This document shows, in pieces, positions 1 through 7,189 of a stretch of 7,929 nucleotides of DNA (positions are counted from its first letter, which is position 1; each line of letters opens with the position of its first letter). The DNA is from JBBDWZ01 sp050732575 (lineage in GTDB: Bacteria; Gemmatimonadota; Gemmatimonadetes; Longimicrobiales; RSA9), in contig JBOHRF010000235.1 of the NCBI GenBank assembly GCA_050732575.1, positions 1-7,929 on the forward strand, in the 5' to 3' direction. Below the pieces are notes generated by a model. That model ran no database searches. It was not told where the DNA came from and was given only the letters and a program-made list of their open reading frames with translations. Made by a program: the position numbers and the translations under genes.

Positions 1-1
1 A

Positions 2-307
2 TATCCGAGTGCCAGTGGCTGGCAGCCGTATCTATTCGTGGGTGCGGGCGCGGTAACGCTGCATCCGGTGGGCAGCACGAACAATGACAAGACGAAGGCC
101 GCGGGTACGGCCGGTCTGGGTGTGAACTACACGATTCCGGGCAGCAATCTGGGGATCGTGTTGGAGGGCAAGAGCTGGGTTTACAAGCTGTCGGAGTTGG
201 ACGGTGCTCTGGCCAGCTATGAGCGGACCCAATTCGATGTGACGTGGAGTGCGGGACTGTCGTATCGCATTCCCTTCACAGCGAACGCAGCGCGGGCCAA
301 TCGGTAG
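2..307 (+). CDS. C-terminal part of an outer-membrane beta-barrel protein (5' end outside window)
   Basis: The frame is open from the window edge to a TAG at 305-307, giving about 101 residues of a longer protein. The GTG at 38 is probably not the start, because the same frame upstream already reads as barrel-like sequence (GWQPYLFVGAGAVTLHP). The segment alternates polar and hydrophobic/aromatic residues in short strands separated by Gly/Asn/Asp turns: PYLFVGAGAV, AGLGVNYTI, LGIVLEGKSWVYKL, TQFDVTWSAGLSYRIPF. This is the pattern of small 8-stranded outer-membrane barrels (OmpA/OmpW-like, 'outer membrane protein beta-barrel domain'). The last strand ends in Phe (275-277), as a BAM-recognised beta-signal would, but nine more residues (TANAARANR) follow it. 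A terminator lies 13 bases after the stop, so this gene is probably transcribed separately from the efflux operon. The exact family and ligand cannot be told from the fragment. Confidence 0.75.
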   Translation, partial: YPSASGWQPYLFVGAGAVTLHPVGSTNNDKTKAAGTAGLGVNYTIPGSNLGIVLEGKSWVYKLSELDGALASYERTQFDVTWSAGLSYRIPFTANAARANR

Positions 308-319
308 CGATGACAGGGC

Positions 320-359
320 GGGCGGACGGCGCTGGATGGCCGTCCGCCCGTTGTTGTTT
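320..359 (+). terminator. Rho-independent terminator
   Basis: A perfect 11-bp GC-rich stem is formed by GGGCGGACGGC (320-330) and GCCGTCCGCCC (339-349), with an 8-base loop (331-338). It is followed by the T-rich tract GTTGTTGTTT (350-359). It begins 13 bases after the barrel gene's stop and ends 46 bases before the adaptor start. It should therefore end the upstream transcript and insulate the efflux operon. The complementary strand has no T tract beyond the stem, so termination is predicted only in the + direction. Confidence 0.88.
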
Positions 360-390
360 CGCATCCATGAGAGTGGGCAGAAAAACAAAC

Positions 391-396
391 GAGGAG
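391..396 (+). promoter_or_regulatory. Ribosome binding site that sets the adaptor start
   Basis: GAGGAG at 391-396 lies 9 bases before the ATG at 406, an ideal Shine-Dalgarno arrangement. It selects 406 over the in-frame ATG at 367, which sits just after the terminator T tract with no such site upstream. No recognisable -35/-10 pair was found between the terminator and this site. Confidence 0.8.
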
Positions 397-405
397 ATCA
401 CAGCA

Positions 406-1533
406 ATGACACAACAGGAATTGAGGCGTCGGCGCGGCTGGATCGGGTCCATTTTGCTGATTGGAACGATCGTGGCAGGCGCGGGACTGCTGGCCGCGTG
501 GAAGTCGGCGGCGATAAAAGAAGCGAACGCGGCGGCGGCCAGGCAGGCGGAGCCTGTGGAATCGATCAGCGGCGCAGTAGCAAGCACGCGCTCGCATCGG
601 CAGACCACGACTGCGATCGGCACGGTCATAGCGCTGCGTTCGATCACGCTGCGCAATGAAGTGTCGGGCACGGTTCGCCACATCACGCTGACGCCTGGCC
701 ACATTGTGGACGCGGGCACCGTGCTGGTGGCGCTCGATGTTTCGGTGGAAGAAGCCGAACTGAAGGCGCAGGAAGCGCAGGTGGCGCTGACGCAGTCGAC
801 GTTGGACCGGCTGCAGCGTTTGCGGGAACAGCGCGCCACGTCCGAGGAGGAAGTGGATCAGGCGCGGGCGGAGCGTGATGTCGCTCTGGCGCAGATGGCA
901 CGTACGCGGGCCATCATTGCTCGCAAGACCATTCGTGCGCCCTTCCGTGCGCGCGTAGGCATAGCCGACGTGCACCCTGGCCAGTACCTGAACGAAGGCA
1001 CAACGCTCACTACACTGCAAGGTGTGGCCGAAGCCGCGTACGTGGACTTCGCGGTTTCCCAGCAGGTGGCGGCCACGCTGCGGGAAGGTGAGAGCATCCA
1101 GGTCTTCCCCAACAGTGAAATCGCGCCCCTCACGGCCCGCATAGTCGCGATCGATGCGCGCGTGGATCCGTCCACTCGCAATGCCATCATTCGCGCTCGA
1201 GTTGCGCATGCCGATGCGCTCGCGCCGGGTGCGTCCGTGCGTGTGCTCGTGCCCCAGGGACCGCCGGTCACCGTCGTGGTGGTTCCGGCCAGCGCGCTGC
1301 GCAAGGGACCGGGCGGCGATCATCTGTTCGTGCTGGCCGCTGACCAGGAAGGTAAGCTGCGCGCGCGTGTGCGACCGGTGCAGGGCGGCCCGTTGATTGG
1401 TGATGAAGTGGTCATTCTGCACGGACTCGCGGCCGGCGAGCAGGTGGCCGCTTCGGGTTCCTTCAAGCTTCGCGAAGGCGTGTTGGTCGGAATCCTGGAC
1501 GGCGCCTCAGCGGGTGCAAAGGCGGCCCAGTGA
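406..1533 (+). CDS. RND efflux periplasmic adaptor subunit (HlyD/AcrA-type membrane fusion protein)
   Basis: This 375-residue protein bridges the inner-membrane pump and outer-membrane channel of a tripartite exporter. The N-terminus is MTQQELRRRR followed by a single hydrophobic helix (about 12-31). There is no lipobox Cys, so it is probably anchored by that helix rather than by lipid. The order of parts fits the family: first lipoyl half (about 69-110, including the GTVIALRSITLRNEVSGTV stretch), a short coiled-coil hairpin rich in Glu/Ala/Gln/Leu/Arg (about 113-170), second lipoyl half (about 171-206, IRAPFRARVG and PGQYL), beta-barrel domain (about 207-285, including DPSTRNAIIRARV) and a membrane-proximal domain (about 286-360, VVVPASALRKG and GEQVAASGSFKLREG). 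The length is normal for the family. The ATG at 406 is chosen for its GAGGAG site. The stop overlaps the pump's GTG start by 4 bases (GTGA, 1530-1533), so the two are probably translated together. The family call is firm; the substrate is unknown. Confidence 0.95.
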   Translation: MTQQELRRRRGWIGSILLIGTIVAGAGLLAAWKSAAIKEANAAAARQAEPVESISGAVASTRSHRQTTTAIGTVIALRSITLRNEVSGTVRHITLTPGHIVDAGTVLVALDVSVEEAELKAQEAQVALTQSTLDRLQRLREQRATSEEEVDQARAERDVALAQMARTRAIIARKTIRAPFRARVGIADVHPGQYLNEGTTLTTLQGVAEAAYVDFAVSQQVAATLREGESIQVFPNSEIAPLTARIVAIDARVDPSTRNAIIRARVAHADALAPGASVRVLVPQGPPVTVVVVPASALRKGPGGDHLFVLAADQEGKLRARVRPVQGGPLIGDEVVILHGLAAGEQVAASGSFKLREGVLVGILDGASAGAKAAQ

Positions 1534-4500
1534 TCGCGCCCCTGGAATCGCCTCGCGATCGGGACGTCAAGAAGTCGTTCACTGACGTCTTCATCAAACA
1601 TCCCGTGCTGGCCGTGGTGGTCAACCTGCTGATCCTGCTGGTGGGCTGGCGCGCGCTGAGCAGTCTGCCCGTGCAGCAGTATCCGAAAATCGAGAGCTCG
1701 ACCGTGTTGATCACCACAGTCTATTACGGGGCTGGCGCAGAGACGGTACGTGGATTCCTGACCACGCCCATCGAGCGTGCTGTATCGGCGATCAGTGGTG
1801 TGGACTACGTGGAGTCCAGCAGCCGAGCGGGTGTCAGCACCGTAATGGTGCGCTTGAAGCTGAACCACAACAGCACGGCCGCACTGGCGGAAGTGACGGC
1901 GCGTTTGCAGCAGGTTCGGGGCGAGCTGCCGGCGGAAGCCGAGCCGCCCAGTGTCGAGGTGCAACGGGCGGATCGTCCCTACGCCTCGTTCTATCTGAGC
2001 TTCACGTCCACAGAGCGTGACATCCCGGCCGTGACGGATTGGCTGGCGCGCACGCTGCAGCCGCAGCTGGCCACGCTGACGGGCGTGCAGCGGGTGAGCA
2101 TCGAAGGTGGACGCCAGATCGCCATGCGCGTCTGGATCGACCCGGAGAAACTCGCTGCCCTCAACCTGGCACCGGGCGATGTGCACGCCGCGCTGCGCCG
2201 CAACAACTACCTGGCAGCCGTGGGCCAAACCAAGGGCAACCTGGTGCAGGTCAACCTGCTGGCCAACACCGACCTGCGCTCGGTCGCTGAATTCAACGAG
2301 TTGATTGTGGCCGATCGCGGTGGTGCAGTCGTACGGCTGCGCGATGTGGCGCGCGTGGAGCTGGGCGCCGAAGAAGCTGATTTCGTAGCCAAGTTCAGCG
2401 AGAAAGAAGCCGTGTATCTCGGCGTCTGGCCGCTGATCGGTGTCAACGAAATCGAAGTCGCGCATCGATTGACGGCCGAGATGGAGCGCATCCGGCCCAC
2501 CTTGCCCAAAGACATCGATATGCGCATGGCCTACGACGCGACCGTCTTCATGCAGGACGCGCTCAAGGAAATTACCAAGACCCTGACCGAGACCATCCTG
2601 ATCGTGGGCCTGGTCGTGTTCCTGTTCATGGGCTCGGTGCGTACCGCACTCGTACCGCTGGTTGCCATGCCTATCTCGATCGTGGGTGCGGCCATCGTGA
2701 TGTACGCGTTCGGCTTCAGTCTCAACCTGCTCACCATCCTGGCCATCGTGCTGTCCGTGGGGCTGGTGGTGGACGATGCGATCGTGGTCGTCGAGAACGT
2801 CGAACGACACGTACGGCTGGGCAAAGCGCGCATCCAGGCAGCACTCATCGGCGCGCGTGAATTGGTCGGTCCTATCATCGCCATGACCATCACACTGGCC
2901 GCGGTTTACACGCCCATTGGGTTCCAGGGTGGCCTGACCGGCTCACTGTTCCTCGAGTTTGCCATAACACTCGCCGCTGCCGTTGTCGTGTCCGGTCTGG
3001 TTGCGGTCACGCTCTCACCGGTCATGAGCTCGCGTTTCCTACATCAGCACGGGAAGGAAGGACGACTGACTGCGCTGGTCAATCGCGGCTTCGACCTGGT
3101 CCGCAATCGCTACGAGCGGCTGCTCGATGGTGCGCTGCAGATGCGCTGGGCCATTGTCGCGGCTGCCATACTCATTACGGCGGCAGCCTGGCCGTTATAC
3201 ATGTTTTCGCGCCGCGAGCTGGCTCCCGTCGAAGATCAAAGCCACATCAGCCTCTTCATGGAGGCCTCGCCTGACGCATCGCTGGCGGCCACCAATCGCG
3301 CATCACAAAACGTGGTCGGCGCCATCACGGCGTTTCCTGAAGCAAAGTTCATGTGGTCGCTGACCACATCATGGGGCGGCTTTGGCGGCATGGTGGCCAA
3401 AGACTGGAAGGAACGCACGCGCTCGACCGAACAGATGTACGGCGAGCTGTTTGGTGCAGTGTCGCAGGTACCGGGGCTGCGCGTGTTCCCGCGGCTCGAC
3501 CCGCCGCTGCCCACACCCGGCCAATATGATGTCGAGCTGGTGCTGGCCAGTGATGCACCACCGGAGCAGATGCTCGAGCTGGTGGGCGCCGTGGTGGGCG
3601 CGGGTTGGCAAAGCGGCAAGTTCCTGTACGTGGACACCGATCTCAAGATCGACCTGCCCGAAGCGCGCGTGGTCATCGATCGCGAGCAGGTAGCCGATCT
3701 CGGCCTCGACCTGGCCAGTGTCGGCCAGGAGCTGGGCACGCTGCTGGGTGGTGCGTACGTCAATCGCTTCAACTTCTACGACCGCAGCTACAAAGTCATT
3801 CCGCAAATCGGCGAAGAAGGCCGAACCACGGTTGCTCCGTTGCTCGATCTCAAGATCAAGACGCCGAGCGGTCAGCTGGTGCCGGTTTCGACGTTCACGC
3901 GCATCGAGTCCAGCACAGCGCCGCGCGTTCTGAATCGATTCCAGCAACGGAATGCGGTGCGCGTATTTGGCGGTGTGCAGCCGGGTGTGACGAAGGAGGA
4001 AGGACTGCGCGTATTGGAGAATGCGGCGGCCGCCGTCACGGGTCCTGGTATCACGCTCGATCACGCGGGTGAATCGCGTCAGATCCGCCGGGAAGGCAAA
4101 GCGCTCACGGTTACGCTGGGGTTTGCCGTGCTGCTGATCTACCTGGTGCTGGCTGCGCAGTTCCAGAGTTTCCGCGATCCGCTGATCGTGTTGCTGGGCT
4201 CGGTGCCGCTCGCCATTTCGGGCGCGCTCGTGTTCGGCTTCCTGGACATCACCACCATCAACATCTACTCGCAGGTCGGCTTGATTACGCTGGTTGGACT
4301 CATTGCCAAGAACGGCATCCTGATCGTGCAGTTTGCCAACACGCTGCAAGGGCGCGGTGTGGAGAAATTGGACGCCCTGCGCGAGGCATCACTCACCCGG
4401 CTGCGACCGGTCTTGATGACGTCCGTGGCTACGGTCTTCGGACATCTGCCGCTGGTGTTCGTGACCGGGCCAGGATCGGAAGCACGCAACAGCATCGGCA

Positions 4501-4667
4501 CGGTGCTGGTGACGGGCATGACCATCGGGACGCTGTTCACGCTGTTCGTTGTGCCGGTGTTTTATTCGCTCATTGCTGCCCAGCACAAACCCGTGCTCGC
4601 AGCGATCGAACCAGAGGCGCGCCAGACCATACCGCTGACACGCATAGAGGAGTTGGCCCATGTTTGA
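1530..4667 (+). CDS. RND efflux pump, inner-membrane permease (HAE-1/AcrB-like)
   Basis: This 1045-residue protein has the length and full architecture of AcrB-type proton antiporters. These trimers take amphiphilic compounds from the periplasm or membrane and push them into the outer-membrane channel. TM1 is at about 25-43, after FTDVFIKHP. A large periplasmic loop follows, then a TM block starting near 347 (TETILIVGLVVFLFMG). TM7 is near 540-559, with a second periplasmic loop after it, and the final TM block runs from about 856 to 1020. TM4 carries GLVVDDAIVVVENVERH with Asp415/Asp416, matching AcrB Asp407/Asp408. TM10 carries GLIAKNGILIVQFAN with Lys927, matching AcrB Lys940. The proton relay is thus intact and HAE-like; metal RND pumps have a different TM4 motif. 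The start is GTG at 1530, overlapping the adaptor stop, with AAAGG (about 1518-1522) as a weak ribosome site. No other ATG/GTG/TTG precedes the conserved N-terminus. It gives about 15 residues before FTDVF. Drug specificity cannot be predicted. Confidence 0.97.
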   Translation: MIAPLESPRDRDVKKSFTDVFIKHPVLAVVVNLLILLVGWRALSSLPVQQYPKIESSTVLITTVYYGAGAETVRGFLTTPIERAVSAISGVDYVESSSRAGVSTVMVRLKLNHNSTAALAEVTARLQQVRGELPAEAEPPSVEVQRADRPYASFYLSFTSTERDIPAVTDWLARTLQPQLATLTGVQRVSIEGGRQIAMRVWIDPEKLAALNLAPGDVHAALRRNNYLAAVGQTKGNLVQVNLLANTDLRSVAEFNELIVADRGGAVVRLRDVARVELGAEEADFVAKFSEKEAVYLGVWPLIGVNEIEVAHRLTAEMERIRPTLPKDIDMRMAYDATVFMQDALKEITKTLTETILIVGLVVFLFMGSVRTALVPLVAMPISIVGAAIVMYAFGFSLNLLTILAIVLSVGLVVDDAIVVVENVERHVRLGKARIQAALIGARELVGPIIAMTITLAAVYTPIGFQGGLTGSLFLEFAITLAAAVVVSGLVAVTLSPVMSSRFLHQHGKEGRLTALVNRGFDLVRNRYERLLDGALQMRWAIVAAAILITAAAWPLYMFSRRELAPVEDQSHISLFMEASPDASLAATNRASQNVVGAITAFPEAKFMWSLTTSWGGFGGMVAKDWKERTRSTEQMYGELFGAVSQVPGLRVFPRLDPPLPTPGQYDVELVLASDAPPEQMLELVGAVVGAGWQSGKFLYVDTDLKIDLPEARVVIDREQVADLGLDLASVGQELGTLLGGAYVNRFNFYDRSYKVIPQIGEEGRTTVAPLLDLKIKTPSGQLVPVSTFTRIESSTAPRVLNRFQQRNAVRVFGGVQPGVTKEEGLRVLENAAAAVTGPGITLDHAGESRQIRREGKALTVTLGFAVLLIYLVLAAQFQSFRDPLIVLLGSVPLAISGALVFGFLDITTINIYSQVGLITLVGLIAKNGILIVQFANTLQGRGVEKLDALREASLTRLRPVLMTSVATVFGHLPLVFVTGPGSEARNSIGTVLVTGMTIGTLFTLFVVPVFYSLIAAQHKPVLAAIEPEARQTIPLTRIEELAHV
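4646..4652 (+). promoter_or_regulatory. Ribosome binding site for the outer-membrane channel gene
   Basis: AGAGGAG at 4646-4652 lies inside the last codons of the pump gene and ends 7 bases before the ATG at 4660. It is the best Shine-Dalgarno site in the operon. It supports 4660 as the start of the channel gene, despite the unusual low-complexity N-terminus that this start implies. Confidence 0.75.
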
Positions 4668-6162
4668 GAAAAACCGGAAGAGAGTAAGAAAACCCGGAAG
4701 AGCGGAAGAGTGGAAGATGGGAAGAACGGCTGGACGGGAGGAAGATGGGAAGGGTGTAACGCGGGCCGTTCGAACACTCTCGCTTCTGGTTGCCATTGGC
4801 ATGGTCACGATTGCATCGCCGGGTGCCGCGCAGCAGGCGGTGCAGCCAGCGCCGCCTGCGACGCCTCTGCCTTCGACGACCGTGGTCGATCTTTCTAAGC
4901 AAGCGTTCTGGGAAGTGTTCAGCGACACCACACTCAACCGCCTGATGGCTGAGGCGTTGGGTGGGAGTCGCGAACTGCGGGCGGCGGCGGCGCGCAGGGA
5001 TGGTGCCGGTGCCGCGCACATGCAGGCGGCGTTGAATCTCGTTCCTGCGGTGACGGCCAACGCCGGCTACACGCGGCGGCGTCTATCCAGCGCCACGTTC
5101 CCAATGGGCGGCGCCACCTTGCCCGATCAGGGGTTGTGGGACTCCGCGCTTGCCGCCTCCTGGGAAGTGGACCTGTTCGGTCGGTTGCGCGGTGGCGTGC
5201 GTGCGCAGAATGCACTGCTCGGCTCGGCCAGCGAGGATGTGCGTGAGGCGCAAGTGGCGCTGACCGCCGATATGGCGCGCACCTACCTGGACCTGCGGGG
5301 AGCGCAAGAACAAATGGCAGTGGCTCGCCGCAATGCGGATAACCAACGTCGCACGCTGGAACTGACGCAGGCGCGCTTGGACGCAGGACGCGGCACCGCT
5401 TTCGATACCGAACGCGCGCGGGCTCAGCTCAGTCTTACGCAGGCTGTCATTCCGGCGCTGGAAGCACGCATCGCGGCGGCGCAGTATCGCATTGCCGTGC
5501 TGGCCGGCCGCGAGCCACAGTCGGTGGCGGCCGAGCTCGGGACTGCGCTTTCATTGCCCGTGCTGCCGGACAGTGTTCGCTCGATCAGTGCGGAGGAAGT
5601 CATCCGCACGCGACCCGACGTGAGCAGCGCCGAAAGTCGGTTGGCCGCGAGTCGCGCGGTGGTGAGCGCAGCGCGCGCTGACTACCTGCCGCGACTCAGT
5701 CTGGTCGCGGGCGCCGGTTACACGGCGAGCGCTGTAGATCGCTTCGGAAACGATGGCACGTTCAACTACGTGGTTGGACCCGTAATCAGCTGGCCCGCCT
5801 TCGACATGGGACGTGTGAAGGCGCGCGCGGATGAGGCGCAAGCGCAGGAGTTGGAGGCGCGCGCGCGTTTCGAGCATGCGGTATTGCTCGCCCGTGAGCA
5901 ACTCGCGACCACAACCGTGCGTTATCGAGCGGCCCGCGCGCGTCTCGGGCTGCTGCGTGAGGCCGCGGCTGCCAGCGAGCGCGCGGCTGACCTGGCTCGC
6001 CTGCGTTATGAGGGTGGTGTTGCAGATTTCCTGCAGGTCCTGGATGCTGAGCGCACGGTGCTGGCCGCGCAGGACCAGCTGGCACAGGCTCGAACCGAGG
6101 CAGTGGAGGCATACGTTGCGCTCGCCCGGGCGCGCGGCGCCAGCTGGCCCGTGCATGAGTAG
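4660..6162 (+). CDS. RND efflux outer-membrane channel (TolC/OprM/NodT-type)
   Basis: This 500-residue protein (481 if started at ATG 4717) would form the outer-membrane exit duct. The mature part contains the two repeated halves of outer-membrane efflux proteins. The first half begins with FWEVFSDTTLNRLMAEAL (about 83-100) and includes ASWEVDLFGRLR (about 166-177), a family hallmark, and MARTYLDLRGAQEQ. The second half begins at RTRPDVSSAESRLAASR and includes ADYLPRLSL, a WPAFDMGRVKARADEAQAQ segment and LRYEGGVADFLQVLDAER. Long Ala/Arg/Glu helices supply the periplasmic tunnel. A signal peptide is visible at about residues 33-58 (TRAVRTLSLLVAIGMVTIAS, then PGAAQQ) with likely cleavage after GAA. 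No lipobox Cys is present, although NodT/OprM relatives are commonly lipoproteins. Residues 1-32 are an abnormal, highly charged lead encoded by a GGAAGA repeat. The ATG at 4660 overlaps the pump stop by 8 bases and has an excellent ribosome site; ATG 4717 inside the repeat is an alternative. Confidence 0.95.
   Translation: MFEKNRKRVRKPGRAEEWKMGRTAGREEDGKGVTRAVRTLSLLVAIGMVTIASPGAAQQAVQPAPPATPLPSTTVVDLSKQAFWEVFSDTTLNRLMAEALGGSRELRAAAARRDGAGAAHMQAALNLVPAVTANAGYTRRRLSSATFPMGGATLPDQGLWDSALAASWEVDLFGRLRGGVRAQNALLGSASEDVREAQVALTADMARTYLDLRGAQEQMAVARRNADNQRRTLELTQARLDAGRGTAFDTERARAQLSLTQAVIPALEARIAAAQYRIAVLAGREPQSVAAELGTALSLPVLPDSVRSISAEEVIRTRPDVSSAESRLAASRAVVSAARADYLPRLSLVAGAGYTASAVDRFGNDGTFNYVVGPVISWPAFDMGRVKARADEAQAQELEARARFEHAVLLAREQLATTTVRYRAARARLGLLREAAAASERAADLARLRYEGGVADFLQVLDAERTVLAAQDQLAQARTEAVEAYVALARARGASWPVHE
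4676..4755 (+). repeat. Imperfect 8-bp GGAAGANN tandem repeat inside the start of the channel gene
   Basis: Four units run head to tail without a gap: GGAAGAGC (4696-4703), GGAAGAGT (4704-4711), GGAAGATG (4712-4719) and GGAAGAAC (4720-4727). After a degenerate 12 bases come GGAAGATG (4740-4747) and GGAAGGGT (4748-4755). An outlying GGAAGAGAG starts at 4676. The tract is almost pure purine on the + strand. It encodes the charged lead before the signal peptide. Since 8 is not a multiple of 3, gain or loss of one unit would shift the frame of translation begun at 4660. I recall similar purine-rich 8-10-bp repeats scattered through Gemmatimonadota and related genomes, so this may be one copy of a dispersed family. 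Confidence 0.75.
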
Positions 6163-7162
6163 TCTGCAGCTGTCGCCTGGCGCCCGGGCAGCCGCGATCA
6201 GTGCCTGGCAGATGCCGGAGGCACTATCCTCGAGCGCCGGGGCGAGTCTCGCCCCGGCACAACTCGCCTGGACTCCCGACATCCCGGTCGATTACGTGAC
6301 TGTGAATGGTATGCGTATCCGGTACATAACGAGTGGACACGGACCCGTTCTCGTGCTCCTGCACGCGTTGCGCACGCAGCTCGACATGTTCCAGCACGTC
6401 ATCCCGCAATTGTCCAAACAGTTCCAGGTGTACGCGCTCGACTACCCTGGACACGGCCATTCCGACGCGCCCGAAGCGGACTACTCAGCGCAGTTTCTTT
6501 CCGCATCGGTCGCGGCGTTTCTGGAGCGCTTGAACATTCGGAATGCAATTGTGGCTGGTGAGTCGATTGGGGGCACGATTGCGCTGCTGCTGGCGGCACA
6601 GCGCAATCCTCGTATGCGGGGCGTGGTCGCGGTCAACCCATACGACTATGCACGCGGCGCTGGCCTGCGCAGAAGCTCCGTGTTCGCCAAGTTCTTCTTC
6701 CTTATCCGTCGAATTCCATGGCTGAGCGCAATGATCAGGCGCGTGCAGCCCTCGATCATCAAGCGTATCGTGAAGGGGGGCACAGTTCGGAAAAACGCGC
6801 TGCCACCCGCCCTTCTGAAAGACTTGTTCGGGAACGGGCGTCAGCCCGGTCATTGGCGCGCGTTCGAGCAACTGGTCCGTCACGGGCTGAGCTGGGAACA
6901 GGCGCGCGCCGAGTATCGAAACATCACGCTGCCCGTGCTGCTGGTCTACGGCGATGATGACTGGTCCAGGGAAACCGAGCGCGAGGCCAATCGGCGCACC
7001 ATCCCGCGCGCCCGCATTCGATTCATCGAGAAGGCCAGTCACTTTCTGGCGCTCGATGCCCCGGCCGCTTTCCAGCAAGCGGTCATCGATTATGCGGCCA
7101 GCCTGGATTCCTACGTCGTTGTGCCGCGCCGCAAACGGAACTGGACCGACTGGCCCGCATGA
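6155..7162 (+). CDS. Alpha/beta hydrolase, fourth gene of the efflux operon
   Basis: This is a 335-residue alpha/beta-hydrolase-fold protein. Its core starts near residue 46 (VDYVTVNGMRIRYITSGHG). It contains the oxyanion-region motif VLVLLHALRTQLDMF (70-71 is His-Ala where many members have His-Gly), strand 4 with YALDYPGHGHSD (93-104), and the nucleophile elbow GESIGG with Ser137. A basic, hydrophobic lid lies at about 165-255. The acid is in YGDDDW (Asp269 or Asp268), and the catalytic His296 is in KASHFLALD. The triad is therefore complete, and a Ser nucleophile points to an esterase/lipase/peptidase-like enzyme rather than a dehalogenase. About 45 residues precede the fold and show no convincing signal peptide, so a cytoplasmic location is likely. 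ATG 6155 overlaps the channel stop by 8 bases (ATGAGTAG) and has no good ribosome site, so it probably depends on re-initiation after the channel gene. ATG 6212 is an alternative that would remove 19 residues. The substrate is unknown. Confidence 0.9.
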   Translation: MSSLQLSPGARAAAISAWQMPEALSSSAGASLAPAQLAWTPDIPVDYVTVNGMRIRYITSGHGPVLVLLHALRTQLDMFQHVIPQLSKQFQVYALDYPGHGHSDAPEADYSAQFLSASVAAFLERLNIRNAIVAGESIGGTIALLLAAQRNPRMRGVVAVNPYDYARGAGLRRSSVFAKFFFLIRRIPWLSAMIRRVQPSIIKRIVKGGTVRKNALPPALLKDLFGNGRQPGHWRAFEQLVRHGLSWEQARAEYRNITLPVLLVYGDDDWSRETEREANRRTIPRARIRFIEKASHFLALDAPAAFQQAVIDYAASLDSYVVVPRRKRNWTDWPA

Positions 7163-7189
7163 CGCGTTCGGTATCGCATTGAGGGTGAC

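Noticed and set aside
351..380. TTGTTG as a possible -35 element for the efflux operon
   Set aside because: It is the T tract of the terminator, and nothing resembling a -10 hexamer lies 16-18 bases downstream.
244..405. Upstream extension of the adaptor frame to 244 or to ATG 367
   Set aside because: The longer form would overlap the barrel gene and read through the terminator. ATG 406 has a well-spaced GAGGAG site and gives the normal family N-terminus.
217..1422. A 401-codon minus-strand open frame opposite the adaptor gene
   Set aside because: Low-complexity Arg/His-rich translation without recognisable motifs. The + strand frame carries all adaptor domains.
1320..2810. A 496-codon open frame on the minus strand opposite the adaptor end and the pump
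   Set aside because: The protein is His/Gln/Arg/Asp-rich with no domain, and it lies opposite clearly real genes. Long antisense frames are expected in GC-rich coding DNA.
3369..4349. A 326-codon minus-strand open frame opposite the pump gene
   Set aside because: Composition is typical of a shadow frame, and the opposite strand encodes the conserved second half of the pump.
1530..4667. Heavy-metal (CusA/CzcA-type) RND pump
   Set aside because: TM4 has the VVDDAIVVVEN form with adjacent Asp residues that is typical of HAE pumps. No His/Met-rich metal-binding segments are seen in the pump or adaptor.
5831..6154. Upstream extension of the hydrolase frame into the channel gene
   Set aside because: The extra residues are Arg/Cys-rich shadow sequence of the channel gene. 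The hydrolase fold starts well after ATG 6155.
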